Of a stretch of DNA of 64,000 nucleotides, positions 49,191 through 60,374 are shown one piece after another (the stretch's first letter is position 1; each line of letters starts with the position of its first letter). The DNA comes from Gymnogyps californianus. Lineage: Eukaryota > Chordata > Aves > Accipitriformes > Cathartidae. Under the pieces are notes generated by a model. That model made no database searches and was not told where the DNA came from. It was given only the letters and a program-made list of their open reading frames with translations. A program made the translations under genes and the position numbers. Location of the stretch: the NCBI RefSeq assembly GCF_018139145.2, contig NC_059477.1, positions 17,719,522 to 17,783,521 of the forward strand, read 5' to 3'.

Positions 49191-51989
49191 AATATATCTT
49201 TTCAGTAATCGAAATATTATTTCTTCTGTTACTGTCACAGTAAGAGCAGGTTTGTTTATTTATTATATACAGGCAGAAAATGTATGTGACAGTTTTGTAA
49301 GGGTTATTGGGATCACAGCAGAACTCCCTATCTAAAAGCTTTTAGCATACATGTTGGAAAGGGCTCCTGCAAGTGTGTCACATGTATCATCTTTACCTTG
49401 GATAATCTTTTAATTTCAATTGCTAGTTGAACAAGCAATTGTGAAACAGAAGTTTATTGCAAAGTTATGTTTTGTGTATCTTCCGTGATAAAACCTGTGC
49501 AGATAGGCATGTTGTGGGATGTAAGTAGCAATGAGTATTATTGATACAGAAAACCTTTATCATTTGGATTTCTAGATTTATACATGAGTTTTAGAAATCT
49601 CCTTGTTTTTATTTTTATTAAGAATCTCAATTCTGAATTAAGGATCTGAATTTTAAGTTACTTTTCTATTGAAAATAGCATGTATATTTTTGTCATGAAG
49701 TCCAAATTAGAACTTCTGCCTAACATGCACCAAAATCATCGCTCTTACTCAAAAAGACAAAAAGTTATTTCCTAGCTGTAGAGAGCAATACCTATAGGCA
49801 CATTTTAGTATGGTAAGAGATCATTTTAAAATACAAATTTATAATGTGCAAACATATACGTTATAAAATTGTAAACACTTCACACAAATCACAAAGTAAA
49901 CCAAGTGAACTCTCTTAAAGGTACCTTATAAACCAAACTGCTTAATGAAATGGTTAGGGGGGATAAAAAAATATATTCTTTTCGCTTTCTGCATGGACTG
50001 CATTGATCACTGGACAGAGCATTCACATTCAGTTGTTCACCAGGAAAGAAAATAACTGAAAAGGAGAGATGCAGATTGAGTGTCAGAGGGAAGAAGTTTT
50101 ATGGTAATATTTTTGCCCCTTTTTGAGCTAGGGCAAAACCCATTCACTTAGCTGGACTAGGATTTCAGCACTAACGGGTACGTCCTATAGATTATGCCAT
50201 AGCAACTGTAGTGCGAATCACGTGACCTGCAGAGGTTGGTAAATCATTTCAGCTGGTCTTGCACTGGAAGCTAGAACCTGTTAGATTTGAACCTGTCAGA
50301 TGTTATCCTGCGCTGTGTCCTGACTTTGGTATGTACAGCTGAAATGAGGCAGTACTAATTAGATAAATAAGTCTTGAATTTTAACATGGTGCTGACATAA
50401 ACATAAGGCAAACAACCAGAAATATGTGAAAACAACTTCAAAGCAGAATTGAAACAATGCAAGTAGGCAACAAGAGCATTGGTATTACTGAGCCCAAAGC
50501 AATACTTCATTAGCTTGCTTTATTTTTTCCTTGGGCTCTATTTCAAAATAAATTCAGGCTTCAGTAAGAACTCGAAATGAACCATTGATTTACTTCTCTG
50601 GAGTCTTGAGGAAAAGGGGGACTTAATTTAAAGACAGGTATTTAACACAGATGAAATATGGCCTTTCTATGTGGAAAAAGAACGTAGTCGGATACAGTGC
50701 AACAGTACGGGTTAGATTTTAAATGAACCTCTTGCACGTGAGTTACGATGTGAGCATTTCAACCTGACCCTGACTCAGGTTAAATCACAGCTACAGTTTT
50801 CTGGGAGGGGGTTGATACCACCGTGGTCTCCTGCTTCCAGCTGTGCTTTGCTGAGCTGTGCAGCAGAAGCTGGTGTGTCCCTGGTCCTGGGCAGGATGGA
50901 CTCACTCATGCACTTGTTTGGCCTCTGCCAGGCTCTGTTGGGCTCCGTGGGCTTGGCCCAGGTGGAAGTCAGAGGAAATTTGAGCCTATTCTCAGTAATA
51001 CTTGCCGTCAGAAATAGCAAGAGGACTATAATCCTACAGCTGCATCTAACCATCCACATATATTTTATACAGTGATTACAGTTTGTAAGTATGTATATGC
51101 GTGCAGGCATTAACAGTTACATTTCTGATTTCTTCATGGAGGTATTATTTGTTAGCTCCGTGCTATAAGTACAAATAAAAGAATAGTCGTCTTCGTGCTT
51201 TGTATATACATGCGATTTGCATTTCCTGTGCTTTGCAGGAATACTTGGCATTTCTTTCTCAAACATAAAACTGGTGTTTTGAATTCTGTGGATTGAAAAC
51301 AATAAGCTGTTATCAAAAGCCCATTTGGAGAGGTGCAATTTTCTGATTTTAGAAGCCAGGAAACCCCAATTCTGGCCCCTCTGCAGTGACAAATACGCAC
51401 TTAGCTCCATGTACTTTCTGTGGGAGTTAAACTGTATAATAACCTTACAATTATGATCTTTGAAGATGTTCTGCATTAAGGATTTAGAATGGTGGAAGGA
51501 AACATTAATTCATAGAGGGGCATACGTCTCTCCTTACACATCCCCGTGGATGAAGAGCTTATTCATGTCAGGAAGCTTTCCAAATAATAGAATTATTATG
51601 TGCACTGAGGTTCTTTCCAAAAGCCACGATACTGACAGAATTGAGCCCAGCTGGATGCTGGTGACTTCTGTCTAGTTTTCTAGAAGTTTTCTTGTTAGCT
51701 TGTTACACATTATATACTCTAGAATTGCTTTGTATTATGAATAGTGAAAACACTGTAAATCTAGGGGATATTTTAAAAATTGACATACTACATCAGCTGG
51801 GGGCCGGCTAAGTGAGGAGAAGTGGGAAATGAAATCTGTCATTTTTCAATCATCTGTTAAGTTCAGTGATGGAAAACCATCACTCTGTGCTGGTAATTGG
51901 TGGCCTGTGTAAAATGCATCTTACTCTGTTGCTCAGGATCTCTACTCCACAGACGCTTGATGGCAAAACAAAGAAATAAAAATCTGCTC

Positions 51990-52150
51990 CCTCTTGTTGC
52001 AGATGGTTTGAACAGCAAGGTCAGGGGCTGCAGGCAGGAGTGTGAACGGTGCACTTGCTGCACGAGGCAGCCTCTCAGGCCGGGGGTGCCCCCCAGCACG
52101 CATCAGCTGGCGTTCCTGCTGGCCCCCTCCTGCTTGCTCTCTCACAGGAG
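51990..52150. other. GC-rich stretch beside the LTR
   Basis: About 160 bases with high GC just upstream of the solo LTR at 52211. One plus-strand frame has a Cys cluster (CRQECERCTCC) after a TTGTTGCAG acceptor-like word, but no donor or homologous domain is evident. I treat it as unassigned. Confidence 0.25.
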
Positions 52151-52210
52151 GAGATGATTTCTATCTCCAGGAAGTGTTTCAAAAGCACCAAATCTTTATG
52201 CTTACATTAA

Positions 52211-53366
52211 TGTATTGGGTTTGCGTGGCAAGGTTTTGGTAGCGGGGGGGGGCTACAGGGGTGGCTTCTGTGAGAAGCTGCTAGAAGCTTCCCCTGTGTC
52301 CGATAAAGTTAATGCCAGCGGATTCCAAGACGGACCCGCCGCTGGCCAAGGCCGAGCCCATCAGCAACAGTGGTAGCGCCTCTGGGATAACATATTTAAG
52401 AAAGGGAAAAGAAGTTACAGGGGACTTGCAGTTGCAGCCAGAGAGAGCAGAGTGAGAAGATGTGAGAGGAACAACTCTGCAGACACCAAGGTCAGTGAAG
52501 AAGGAGGGGGAGGAGGTGCTCCAGGCACCAGAGCAGAGAGATTCCCCTGCAGCCCGTGGTGAAGACCATGGTGAGGCAGGCTGTCCCCCTGCAGCCCATG
52601 GAGGTCCACGGTGGAGCAGATATCCACCTGCAGCCCGTGGAGGACCCCACGCCGGAGCAGGTGGATGCTCGAAGGATGCTGTGACCCCATGGGAAGCCCG
52701 CGCTGGAGCAGGCTCCTGGCAGGACCTGTGGACCCGTGGAGAGAGGAGCCCACACTGAAGCAGGTTTGCTGGCAGGACTTGTGACCCCACGGGGGACCCA
52801 TGCTGGAGCAGTCTGTTCCTGAAGGACTGCACCCCGTGGATGGGACCCATGCTGGAGCAGTTCGTGAAGAACTGCAGCCCATGGGAAGGACTCACGTTGG
52901 AGAAGTTTGTGAAGGACTGTCTCCTGTGGGAGGGACCCCACGCTGGAGCAGGGAAAGAGTGTGAGGAGTCCTCCCCCTGAGGAGGAAGGAGCGGCAGAAA
53001 CAACGTGTGATGAACTGACCCAAACCCCCATTCCCCGTCCCCCTGTGCCGCTCGGGGCGGAGGAGGTAGAGAAAATCAGGAGTAAAGTTAAGCCTGGGAA
53101 GAAGGGAGGGGTGGGGGGAAGGTGTTTTAAGATTTGATTTTATTTCTCATTATCCTGCTCTGATTTGACTAGTAATAAATTAAACTAATTTTTCCCCAAG
53201 TCGAGTCTGTTTTGCCTGTGACAGTAATTAGTGAGTGATCTCCCTGTCCTCATCTCGACCCATGAGCCTTTCGTTTTATTTTTTTCTCCCCTGTCCAGTT
53301 GAGGAGGGGGAGTGATAGAGCGGCTTGGGTGGGCACCTGGCATCTAGCCAGGGTCAACCTGCCACA
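52211..53366 (+). mobile_element. Solo LTR, second avian ERV family, with TSD
   Basis: A 1156-bp element begins TGTATTGGGTTTGCGTGGCA and ends GGTCAACCTGCCACA. It is flanked by ATTAA on both sides (52206-52210 and 53367-53371), a perfect 5-bp duplication. It has a TATA-like word (CATATTTAAG, 52391-52400), a GC-rich middle made of short degenerate repeats, and AATAAA at 53174-53179, in the order expected of a plus-strand LTR. The sequence is one I know as a common repeat in non-galliform birds. Its large overlapping open frames on the minus strand (up to 240 codons, 52281-53003) come from the GC-rich repeats and show no viral domain. Confidence 0.93.
52602..52951 (+). repeat. Degenerate minisatellite inside the LTR
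   Basis: The word GCTGGAGCAG, or a one- to three-base variant of it, recurs at 52611, 52651, 52702, 52754, 52802, 52851, 52896 and 52942. It is usually preceded by GACCCATG/CCACG and followed by a GAAGGACTGCAGCCC-like half. The spacing is 40-52 bp, so there are eight diverged units. The array is internal to the LTR and probably family-wide, with copy number varying between insertions. Confidence 0.85.
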
Positions 53367-53570
53367 ATTAAAGAAAATAGATGGGAAACAGCATAAACCC
53401 CCCCCGACTAGAAGTGTAGACTCTATATTAACATCCAGCTTGCAGTTCTGCAGCTATATTATTCTTTTAAGGCCTGAAATGCAAAATACTGAGGAACCTT
53501 CCTTTATTGCACTCAGGTTCACATATATCCTGGTGTTACACCTTTTGCAGTCTGGCATAATATTGCATAG

Positions 53571-53592
53571 AACAACAACAACAACAACAACA
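53571..53592. repeat. AAC trinucleotide repeat
   Basis: About seven AAC units, roughly 200 bases past the end of the solo LTR. A simple repeat. Confidence 0.95.
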
Positions 53593-54639
53593 AGTCTGTT
53601 TTCCTGTTATGTGAATTCGCAAATAGCAGCAGTTCAGCGTGTTTCCTTTGTAGATGTTAGCACCTCTGAGAACTTTCCATATTGAAAACTCTTTAATTTA
53701 GAATGTTAGAAAATGCTATTTATTAAAACCGTGTATTTTATGAAGACTCACAAGTCATATAATGTGTCCTAGATTTTTGCAGATGTGACTTATTACTATA
53801 GAGACATTAGAATTGAATAGTCTATGAACTATGATTTAACATCACTTTCTTTTGTCATACTTTATCAATCCAAATACCTTCAGAATCTGGTTTTATCATT
53901 AAGTTGGTCCTAATAGTAGTCTTTGTACTTGATCATTTTCAATGTTTAATACAGTTCATATCGTGTAATTTGAAAGTATTTTTATCGCTATTTTAAAAAA
54001 TAATAATTCTTTTATTAGAATTTTCTTTCTCCTGGTTTTTAACAATCTAAAATTGATGTACTGCAATGCAGTTCTGGGAAATATGCCAACAGCTGTGGGT
54101 TTAGTTTCAGGGTGCCTGTTCATAGTTCATATGCACTCCCAGGTGTTTGTTGTACAATCCTGTTTTCAGAATTCTTGGTAGCACAGCATTGGCTTGATAC
54201 ACAGAGTGATGTTAAGACAGAGTCTGGTAGCTGTAAACATAAAGTGCAAGGACCCATATTTAAAAATAACCAAGTGCTCAGAATAGAACCTAGTTTTTCA
54301 AATCAGTCCAACACTATTTAAAACTATGCCATAGGTTTCAAGTGGAATGTAAGTAATTTTTAAGAGGTTGCTGTTATGTAGATGTTGTACTTGCTTAGAT
54401 GATAAAATTTGATTCCTGTTGTTCAGAGTGACAGCAGGCCACTTACGCAATCATTTCTTATGTCCATCTTGTCAGGGTTGCTCATACCAGCACCACTGTA
54501 CTGTCCCTTTCCCATCCCATGTTCTTTATAGGTGATCTTGTTTTACTGCCAGCAGCTCGTATGGCTTGTGGTCACAAGGACTGCAGTTGAATACCTTAAA
54601 ATGCAATGAGCTCTTGTAGACAACACGTAGGCAAGGAGC

Positions 54640-54800
54640 ATTTGAATACTGGCTCTGGCACAAAGTTCCTCTTTAGGCACAGTTGGGACATTTAATCTCT
54701 CGCCTTGCGATTGCCATCTGTAAAATGAAGTACTACCTGCCTACCTGTCTCATAGGAGCACAGATGATTGACTCATGCTTGTGAAGTGATATAGGAATGC
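54640..54800 (+). repeat. MIR-like SINE relic, sense
   Basis: The order of MIR is clear though eroded: TGAATACTGGCTCTGGCAC, a gap with GACATTTAATCTCT, the conserved core CCATCTGTAAAATGAAGTAC, TACCTGCCTACCTGTCTCAT, then a TTGTGAAG part. This is an ancient amniote SINE lying about 0.6 kb before the next coding exon. Confidence 0.75.
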
Positions 54801-55408
54801 ACTGAATGCACATCGGAGCCATCTGATCTCCATATATATGGGGAATTGCTCTTGGAAAAACCTAAAAATATTAGCAGCTGTGTTCATGTGTGTAGTGTGG
54901 TACCTTCATCAACTGCTGCAACTGAAATGAGGGATATCATATGTCAAGATGGTGCTGGAGCCTTTCAGCATCCTCCCAGTGACTTTGAGAAACTTGAGCC
55001 GTTCCAAAGGCAAATATATTGCTTTTCAGAAATATTTTTGTAATTCCCAGTGCAAAGGCTCGCATGTTTCTGAGTACTCTCCAGTCCTTAACCCTGGCTG
55101 CCTTTGGGCTTTCTTGGGCTCCTTTCAACTGGCCAAACCTGCAGCATGACAGCAACAACAGCTGGCATGAATTTGTTGAAGTCATTGGTATTCACTGGTA
55201 TACCTTAAAAACAGGAAAATCGCCCCTTTTGTCAAATTACACACATTTCATGGTAGGACTTCAACAAGATTTCAAGGATGCTGCTGTCCTGTATAAAATG
55301 AGATGAATTAGGCCCCTGTTGTGTTAGGTTCACTAAAACCACAGGACTATTACTGTATGATTTTTTTGTGTGCAGCTTATTATAACATACGTATTTTGCT
55401 TCTTTTAG

Positions 55409-55654
55409 AAGATAAAGGGAAAGCAAAACCCAATAGTGCAACTCAGCAGTCCAGTACAGAAGTGGGTCCTTTTCTTCCCAAACCTGGAGTGGCAGCAGTG
55501 GCACCTGTAACACCTGCCTCCTCCTCCAAGAGCACGAATGGAGCTCCTAACACAGTTTCTGAGTCAGAAGAGGAAAAAGCCAAAAAACTACTATACTGTT
55601 CATTATGCAAAGTGGCTGTGAATTCCCTGTCACAACTAGAAGCCCACAATACAG
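55409..55654 (+). CDS. ZNF385B: ZNF385B exon, linker and first part of zinc finger 3
   Basis: A 246-nt exon. Its first two bases complete a Glu codon; it then holds 81 codons (residues 136-216) and leaves one base over. A long Ser-, Pro-, Ala- and Thr-rich linker (DKGKAKPNSATQQSS ... SKSTNGAPNTVSES) leads into an acidic/basic EEEKAKK and finger 3, LYCSLCKVAVNSLSQLEAHN. This has both Cys and the first His; the second His is in the next exon. The linker is the fastest-changing part of the family, while the finger is nearly identical to what I recall of human ZNF385B. Acceptor CTTTTAG ends at 55408; donor GTGAGT starts at 55655. Confidence 0.97.
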
Positions 55655-56746
55655 GTGAGTATGCACACAGTGCAAGTCAGTTGTGTGTTATTATTTTTAA
55701 AATTCAGTATAACAAGCTGGTTTTCTGACACTGTGGTAGCCACACTTCACTGAAGAGTCTTTTAGTTAAAACTTACAATGGCAAGTTACAAAAACCTTTC
55801 TGTTAATGACAATTTCATGTGTGGTGTTTGATATTTTATTGAAGCGCTCTCTGAATTTATTTTGAACTGTCCTTCATGTACTCTATAAGCTTTTAGTTGA
55901 CAAAATCCCTACAGTTCATATTACCTAATAAGATTCCATCATACCTCCATAGTGAGGATCATAGTATGATCATAGTGGTTTCTGTAACGCTAAGGTTTCT
56001 AAAATGTTGGTTCTCTATCTCTTTCATATTTCATCTCACTATCTCTGGTGTTTGTTTTTTGCTGGTACAACTTATAGTAATTTTTTTTATTTGATATTTT
56101 TGATAATTTTAGGGTGGGCTCCTTAGATTTCCTAGATGTCCTACAATCTTTTGATTATTGCAGATTAGATATACTCCCTTTAAAAGGCCACAAGCAGCAA
56201 TCCCTAATGTGCTCTGGCTGCTCTGTGATGTGCTGGTGATGTAAAGCTTGTTAACAAACCATTGAAGCTGGTTTTACAGCTGTAATCCATTCTTGAAATG
56301 GCCAAAGCAGCCGTTTCTTGCAAATCAGAGGATACTTATTGAAGTATTACTGTTCCTAGGCAGGTTTTGAGTGATCACTGTGGTTCCTCTCCCACTCTTG
56401 GCTAATGCCCTTTTTCGTGATTCACCAGCTCTATGGGTTTTGGCCAAAGAATAAGCAACAAACACCTTGGCCATACAGCCACACAGTGCCCCCAAAGAGA
56501 GAGGCAGTGGTCCAGCGTGCCTGTTGTTCCCTTTCTGTACAAACCCTTCTTCCATTGTCTGGCTTCCCTTTAGATCGAGGACGTGGGAACTACACTGACC
56601 AAAACCAGAGTCGTCATTAATCCCGATCTGTGGTGACTTTAACCACTCTGTCTTGGAAGATAAATGTGTTACAAAAAGTCCCAAGGCTAATGGACATGGT
56701 TGTATGTTGCTGATCATTAACTCACCTGTGTCTCCTTGCCCATTAG
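55655..56746 (+). other. ZNF385B: ZNF385B intron, 1.1 kb
   Basis: A phase-1 intron that cuts finger 3 between its two His residues. Its second half (56330-56640) is less AT-rich and has open frames on both strands, including a minus-strand frame running into the next exon. None has a recognisable domain or splice pair. Nothing else is seen. Confidence 0.9.
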
Positions 56747-56925
56747 GCTCCAAGCACAAGACCATGGTCGAGGCTCGGAACGGTGCTGGTCCCATCAAGT
56801 CTTACCCTAGACCTGGATCCCGGCTGAAGGTGCAGAACGGCAGTAAAGGCTCAGGACTGCAGAACAAGACGTTTCATTGTGAAATCTGTGATGTCCATGT
56901 TAATTCAGAAATTCAGCTTAAACAG
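56747..56925 (+). CDS. ZNF385B: ZNF385B exon, end of zinc finger 3 and start of finger 4
   Basis: A 179-nt exon. Two bases complete Gly, followed by 59 codons (residues 218-276) ending in phase 0. It opens SKHKTMVEARNGAGPIKSYP with the second His of finger 3 (CX2CX12HX5H when joined). It passes through a basic Gly/Ser linker (RPGSRLKVQNGSKGSGLQNK) and supplies the Cys pair of finger 4, FHCEICDVHVNSEIQLKQ. The His pair follows in the next exon. Acceptor CCCATTAG ends at 56746; donor GTAGCT starts at 56926. Confidence 0.97.
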
Positions 56926-58034
56926 GTAGCTTGCGTGTATCTGGGGCTCCTTTGTTGTTTTTAGTTGCATTGCAATATTGTAGGTGGGATGTAGGTCTGT
57001 GTGAAGATGTTTTGGCAAAAAGTGCACTGAGTATTTCTTTTCTGTCATCCCACAACTATTTCTAAATAGTTCACCATAGGTCAAGTTCACCTAATTGTTT
57101 CAGCTGGGAAAAAATGGGCTTGAGAGTCGTAAAGCAAAGGTGGACAAGGTGTCAGTATCAATGAATAACATAGCAGATCTAGTTTAAAAGTTCGCTGTGG
57201 CTCAAGAGAGACATTTGAACTTTGGTCTCCCAAATGGAAGAAACTCTGGGGTGAGGTTCCCTGAATTCCTTTTTTGGTGCTGTTTCAATCTGCTGGGATA
57301 CTTTTTAATACTATGTGAGAAGGAGAATGTAACTTGAATCCATTGGTTTAAGACAATCAGCAGGAGGGTAATACTGTAGATATGTCTGAATTGTGTAGAG
57401 CAACATTATCATTAACAGCATAGCTGTATGAACATGCAGCTCTGCTCTGTCTGAGCCAATTAGCCCTGGGTTCAGAGCTGTGCCAATACAAATAAGTTGT
57501 TTCTGATACGCAAACGGGAATCTCTAACTGGATGGTGCCATGCTGTGTGGATGTGTCCTCTCATTCCCTGTTATTTCAGTTATCTCTAAGATAGTGTTAA
57601 ATTGCATGGTGTAGACATATCCCTGGGTACTGATTCTTCCTTCAGCTAATATTGAATTATTTATACAACTGAACAGCATCAGCGAGACTGAAATTTACCT
57701 CCTACTTCTGAATATCCCTATGACCTAGTGATTACAGCTCTGCCTGGTTCAAAGCTCCTCAAGTGGAGAAAGGAAATACTAACCAAAATATCAATAATTT
57801 GCAGAGCCTGTCTCAGATCACAGAATTTGCTGTATTTGATTGGTTTCTGATTCTCTATTTGATGTGCTCCAAATTGTTATGTTTAATTTAGCAAAACTCA
57901 TCTTTGCTCTCTCTAAAGAGAGCAACTTTATCTTACAAACAGGGGTTTAGGCATATCCTGCTGATAAATCAATTTCAAACTCAAAACTGAGAAATGTTTA
58001 AACAGCTAATTAAATGTGAGGATATTTATTTCAG
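56926..58034 (+). other. ZNF385B: ZNF385B intron, 1.1 kb
   Basis: A phase-0 intron that cuts finger 4 directly before its first His. It is AT-rich with no repeat or frame I can assign. The acceptor is a T-rich tract ending TTTCAG at 58034. Confidence 0.9.
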
Positions 58035-58136
58035 CACATTTCCAGCCGAAGGCATAAGGACAGAGTTGCAGGAAAGCCTATGAAACCTAAATATAGTCCT
58101 TACAACAAGCTGCAGCGCAGCCCAAGTATTTTAGCA
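58035..58136 (+). CDS. ZNF385B: ZNF385B exon, second half of zinc finger 4
   Basis: A 102-nt, phase 0-0 exon of 34 codons (residues 277-310): HISSRRHKDRVAGKPMKPKY, then SPYNKLQRSPSILA. It gives the His pair of finger 4 and the basic segment after it, which may act in nuclear import or nucleic-acid contact. The SPYNKLQ motif is conserved across ZNF385 proteins. Donor GTAAGT starts at 58137. It is a multiple of three, so skipping it would keep the frame but remove the His pair of finger 4. Confidence 0.97.
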
Positions 58137-59761
58137 GTAAGTATGTTTATTTCTCATCACTGTCTATGTGAATTTGTGACCTTGGGGACTCCCACCACAC
58201 AGAGACAGGAACATGACAGACCTGACGCTTCCGCAGCGTTTCTCCTCCTGAAGGCTGAGTCTGCACGGGGATCAGATTTGAAGATAGTTATGTATTCTGT
58301 CTGCCCAGTCAAAGGCACGCAGACAGCACCGCGAGTGTTATTTACTGCTAGGAAGAAGGGAATAATCAGTGGAATGGGGAATGAACCATGTGCCCTGTGG
58401 AAAGGTTTTGGCTCTGCTGGGCTAGTGTGCTTCTCCTTGAAGGCTGCAATGTATATACTCTGTATTTCTGGGCACCCGAGAGAACTCTCAGTTATGACAG
58501 ATGCAGTCAGGCAAAAGGACATAAGATGTTAAGATATAAAAATACTGATGCTCATTCTCTGCATACAACAAAACAGAGTGCTGTGTGGATATATTATGTT
58601 GGTGCAAAACAGTTATCTGGTGTTTAGGAGAATTGATTGCCTGTCTGCATGCTGGGGCTGTGTCTGTCACTGGCTATCAAAACACCTCTCCTGCCTTTGT
58701 GCCCCCAGCTTTTCCCCTTTCACACCCACCTGCCTTTCCAGGAATTCCCTGAGCTGGTTCTGCCAGAGTTCAGGCTGGCTCTAGCACAGCACAGATTGTA
58801 TGTTTATTTGCTCATGACTCAGCCTGTATTTTATTCATTAGGGAAAAGTGCATGCCACCTATGGCACAAAAACGATTTATAGGTTTGAAAGAGAGAGATG
58901 CAAATGTCTGTGTGCAAGAGTAAGCATGTGAAAAGTCTTTAAAAGCTGAAATATATTAATATGTCTTTGTAATTGTATAGAGGCAAATGAAAATGCTGCA
59001 GGCTTTCTCTAAGTCTCCCCATTCGATAGGTTCTGCACACACTAATCTTCACTTGTGTAATACATCATCTTATAATCTATTGCATAAGGAGAGACCTCCA
59101 CTAATAAAGGAAGGACGTGAGTATCTTTGCCCCCACAAATGTGTGATTGTGGTGCAAACCATTTTCAGTGAGACGTAGTGTATTGCACTGTAGTATTTTT
59201 GGTTAGCTTTTTCACCACAAGCACCAGCAACGATTGTAGATCATAAACTTGAGTAATAATTCTTTCAGAAAGAATTCTTTATGGTATTGATCTTAACAAA
59301 TATTTCTATTTTGAAAGGAGCAGCTCTGCATTGGCAGGTAAAAAGCTGATTAGACTAGTACTAGTTTCCCATCTTGACCACTCTACTTTTCTACAACTCA
59401 TTTTTGGAAGTGGAAAATTTGACTTTTGACGTTGAAGTCTTAATCATGTTTTTTTAATATTTCTTGCGCAGTTATGATTTACATAAATTCATGTTGTTCA
59501 CTTGCAAATTATGCTTCCTTCTAAACGTCAGTGTGACTGCCCCTACACTCAAGAGATTTATGTATCTTTAAATACACAATTTGGTTGTTTTAATTGCCTT
59601 GGGAGTAAGAAGACAATGTGGGTAAAATTTCTAAGCAGCTGACATGAGGCTTCTGTGAGAAACCACAGCGTGCCCTTTGTCAGGGTTCATTTTTTCCCTC
59701 ATGTAAAAATGGGCGTGGGGAGAACTGTATTTACATTGCTTTTTTGTGTGTTTTATTCCAG
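58137..59761 (+). other. ZNF385B: ZNF385B intron, 1.6 kb
   Basis: A phase-0 last intron. The first 400 bases are relatively GC-rich and remain open on both strands (a plus-strand frame runs 58080-58532 through the donor). This looks like chance read-through rather than an extended exon, because the canonical GTAAGT is present and the next exon matches the known C terminus. Confidence 0.9.
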
Positions 59762-59980
59762 GCAAAACTTGCATTCCAGAAGGACATGATTAAGCCGCTG
59801 GCACCTGCTTTCCTTTCATCTCCTCTTGCTGCGGCTGCAGCTGTATCGTCAGCTCTGTCCCTTCCTCCCCGTCCCTCTGCCTCCTTGTTCCAGGCGCCGG
59901 CAATACCACCAGCTCTCCTCAGGCCAGGCCATGGTCCCATCCGGGCAACACCTGCCTCCATACTTTTTGCACCATACTAA
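59762..59980 (+). CDS. ZNF385B: ZNF385B last coding exon, Pro/Ala-rich C terminus
   Basis: 72 codons and a TAA stop (59978-59980), residues 311-382 of the visible part. It opens AKLAFQKDMIKPLAPAFLSS, continues with an Ala run (PLAAAAAVSSALSLPPRPSA) and ends LLRPGHGPIRATPASILFAP plus a final Tyr. The FAPY end and the alanine tract are typical of the ZNF385 family and fit paralogue B throughout. Acceptor TTATTCCAG ends at 59761. The region is low-complexity and GC-rich compared with the surroundings. No domain with known catalytic residues is present. Confidence 0.97.
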   Translation, partial: AKLAFQKDMIKPLAPAFLSSPLAAAAAVSSALSLPPRPSASLFQAPAIPPALLRPGHGPIRATPASILFAPY

Positions 59981-60366
59981 TTTATTGATGTAAAAAAGAG
60001 ATAACTGTGGCCAGTAGAAAGGGTAAAAGAAAAGCAGGAAAGGAGTCAAGATTTTAAAATGTCTTTCTCTTTTGAAATGCCATCCAGTGTGACACCTCAA
60101 CCAACCACACCATAAAATTCATCATTCACGGTACTGCATTTTGGAGTCTAGACAACTCTCTCAGTCTCTCTCTGTCTCTCTTTTTAAAATCCATATAGAG
60201 TGATTTACTAAAAACTTAATTGCTCATAAAATTTACACAATTAAAGATTCATGCGTCTTTTTTTTTTTTTTTTTTCTCTCAATGTGTATGATGCACCTTG
60301 GAATCAAGGAACATAAAATATTTTCCTGACAGACTTGAAAACTAGGGTCTTCCTCAATCACACTTA

Positions 60367-60374
60367 TGTAAATA
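60367..60374 (+). promoter_or_regulatory. Pumilio-type element in 3'UTR
   Basis: TGTAAATA fits the UGUANAUA consensus bound by Pumilio proteins, on the mRNA strand of the predicted 3'UTR. One eight-base match in 1.2 kb could be chance. Confidence 0.35.

Larger units (their letters stand above)
36029..55408 (+). other. ZNF385B: ZNF385B intron, 19.4 kb
   Basis: The longest intron in the window, phase 1, between the linker ending SDKS and the exon beginning with the last two bases of Glu. It contains a candidate alternative last exon (40731-41043), a GC-richer patch at 48780-49190 and another at 51990-52150, a 1156-bp solo LTR (52211-53366), a short AAC repeat and a MIR relic near 54.7 kb. From 41.1 to 48.7 kb and 49.2 to 51.9 kb it is AT-rich with no assignable feature. 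Confidence 0.9.

Noticed and set aside
52281..53003. Minus-strand open frame of 240 codons
   Set aside because: It lies wholly inside the plus-strand solo LTR and follows its GC-rich tandem units. Other frames in the same place are also open, and no viral or cellular domain is visible.
56325..56798. Minus-strand frame of 157 codons
   Set aside because: Antisense to the intron and start of the ZNF385B exon at 56747; no domain seen and the sense strand explains the openness there.
58080..58532. Plus-strand frame continuing past the exon at 58035
   Set aside because: It reads through a canonical GTAAGT donor, while the next exon continues the known ZNF385B C terminus.
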